Shown piece by piece: positions 7,493 to 7,825 of a stretch of 7,825 bases of DNA. The position numbers were made by a program, and so were the translations under genes. Within the stretch, counting starts at the first letter, position 1; each line of letters starts with the position of its first letter. The notes under the pieces are model-generated. The model was not told where the DNA came from. It made no database searches and saw only the letters and a list, made by a program, of their open reading frames with translations. This DNA comes from Anaerolineales bacterium (GTDB lineage Bacteria > Chloroflexota > Anaerolineae > 4572-78 > NAK82), in contig JAHELX010000276.1 of NCBI GenBank assembly GCA_024643945.1, forward strand, positions 1 through 7,825, given 5' to 3'.

Positions 7493-7499
7493 AAAGGAG
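7493..7499 (+). promoter_or_regulatory. Ribosome binding site of the nrfD-like gene
   Basis: AAAGGAG, 7 nt before the ATG at 7507, in the 20-nt spacer after the beta gene. Confidence 0.8.
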
Positions 7500-7506
7500 A
7501 AGCATC

Positions 7507-7825
7507 ATGACGGATCAAAGAGTAGCCTATAGCCGGCAGAGTGGTCCCAGCAATGGCCGCGGTAATGGCACGTCCCCATCGCACCGGGAAGAAACTTACT
7601 ACGGAATGCCGGCGCTCAAGCCCAGCCACTATCGCTGGCCGATTGCCGCCTACTTTTTTGTTGGAGGCCTGTCCAGCGCAGCTCAATTCATCGCCACCGT
7701 GCTCGATCTCCTGGGCGGGGAGGAGGACCGGTCGCTAGTACGTTCCGGGCGCTACCTGGCCTTCTTGGGGTCACTGGTCAGCCCCTTTCTGTTGATTGTC
7801 GACCTGGAGACGCCCAAGCGCTGGT
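7507..7825 (+). CDS. nrfD: NrfD/PsrC-type integral membrane subunit, 3'-truncated
   Basis: The first 106 codons of a membrane subunit of the NrfD (polysulfide reductase PsrC) family, which exchanges electrons between a ferredoxin-like partner and the quinone pool and carries no heme. The frame is open from the ATG at 7507 to the window end. A polar N-terminus rich in Gly, Ser and Asn (1-29) precedes YYGMPALKPSHYRWP (31-45). A first membrane helix spans about 46-69 and a second about 83-100, ending in VDLETPKRW. The YYGxPxLKxxHW...GGLxxxA... and ...GRYLAxLG...DLxxPxRW pattern is characteristic of NrfD proteins found beside molybdopterin oxidoreductases. It takes the place held by cytochrome b FdnI in E. 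coli FDH-N. The call is firm for the family; its role as the FDH anchor comes from position. Confidence 0.9.
   Translation, partial: MTDQRVAYSRQSGPSNGRGNGTSPSHREETYYGMPALKPSHYRWPIAAYFFVGGLSSAAQFIATVLDLLGGEEDRSLVRSGRYLAFLGSLVSPFLLIVDLETPKRW

Overview
The window holds one co-directional (+ strand) gene cluster that joins a membrane-bound group 4 (energy-converting, Hyc/Ech-type) [NiFe] hydrogenase to a selenocysteine-containing, molybdenum/tungsten bis-MGD formate dehydrogenase of the FdnG/FdoG class. Base composition is moderately high GC (about 60% by eye). The organism is an anaerobic or facultative bacterium that must also carry the Sec machinery (selABCD), molybdopterin synthesis and hyp genes. 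I cannot place it firmly. An FdnG-type enzyme paired with an NrfD subunit and a group 4 hydrogenase would suit a Chloroflexota-like lineage, but this is a guess from general gene content, not from a marker gene.

Layout. Positions 1-1424: 3' part of a hycE-like NuoC/NuoD fusion, the NiFe catalytic large subunit, cut by the window start. Positions 1403-2350: hycD-like NuoH membrane subunit. Positions 2347-2763: hycF-like NuoI subunit with two [4Fe-4S] clusters. Positions 2711-3268: hycI-like endopeptidase that matures the large subunit. These four are translationally coupled by overlaps. Positions 3269-3394: a 126-nt non-coding gap with possible competing RNA hairpins next to a strong RBS. Positions 3395-6568: formate dehydrogenase alpha subunit, whose in-frame TGA at 3986-3988 is a selenocysteine codon followed at once by a clear SECIS-type hairpin; a naive gene caller would split this gene in two. 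Positions 6572-7486: four-cluster ferredoxin-like beta subunit with a C-terminal membrane helix. Positions 7507-7825: N-terminal part of an NrfD/PsrC-type integral membrane subunit, cut by the window end.

Working model. Formate is oxidised (or CO2 reduced) at the Sec/bis-MGD site. Electrons pass through the clusters of alpha and beta, then either to the group 4 hydrogenase (a formate hydrogenlyase-like path, possibly ion-pumping) or to quinone through NrfD. The alpha subunit shows no twin-arginine signal peptide, so its active site probably lies on the cytoplasmic side, the same side as the hydrogenase. This differs from classic E. coli FHL, which uses the short soluble FdhF with the HycB linker, and from E. 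coli FDH-N, which is Tat-exported and uses the cytochrome b subunit FdnI. The hydrogenase small subunit (NuoB/HycG-like) and the antiporter-like subunits (HycC/NuoL-like) are not in the window and would be expected upstream. No tRNA, rRNA, CRISPR array, insertion sequence or convincing rho-independent terminator was seen.
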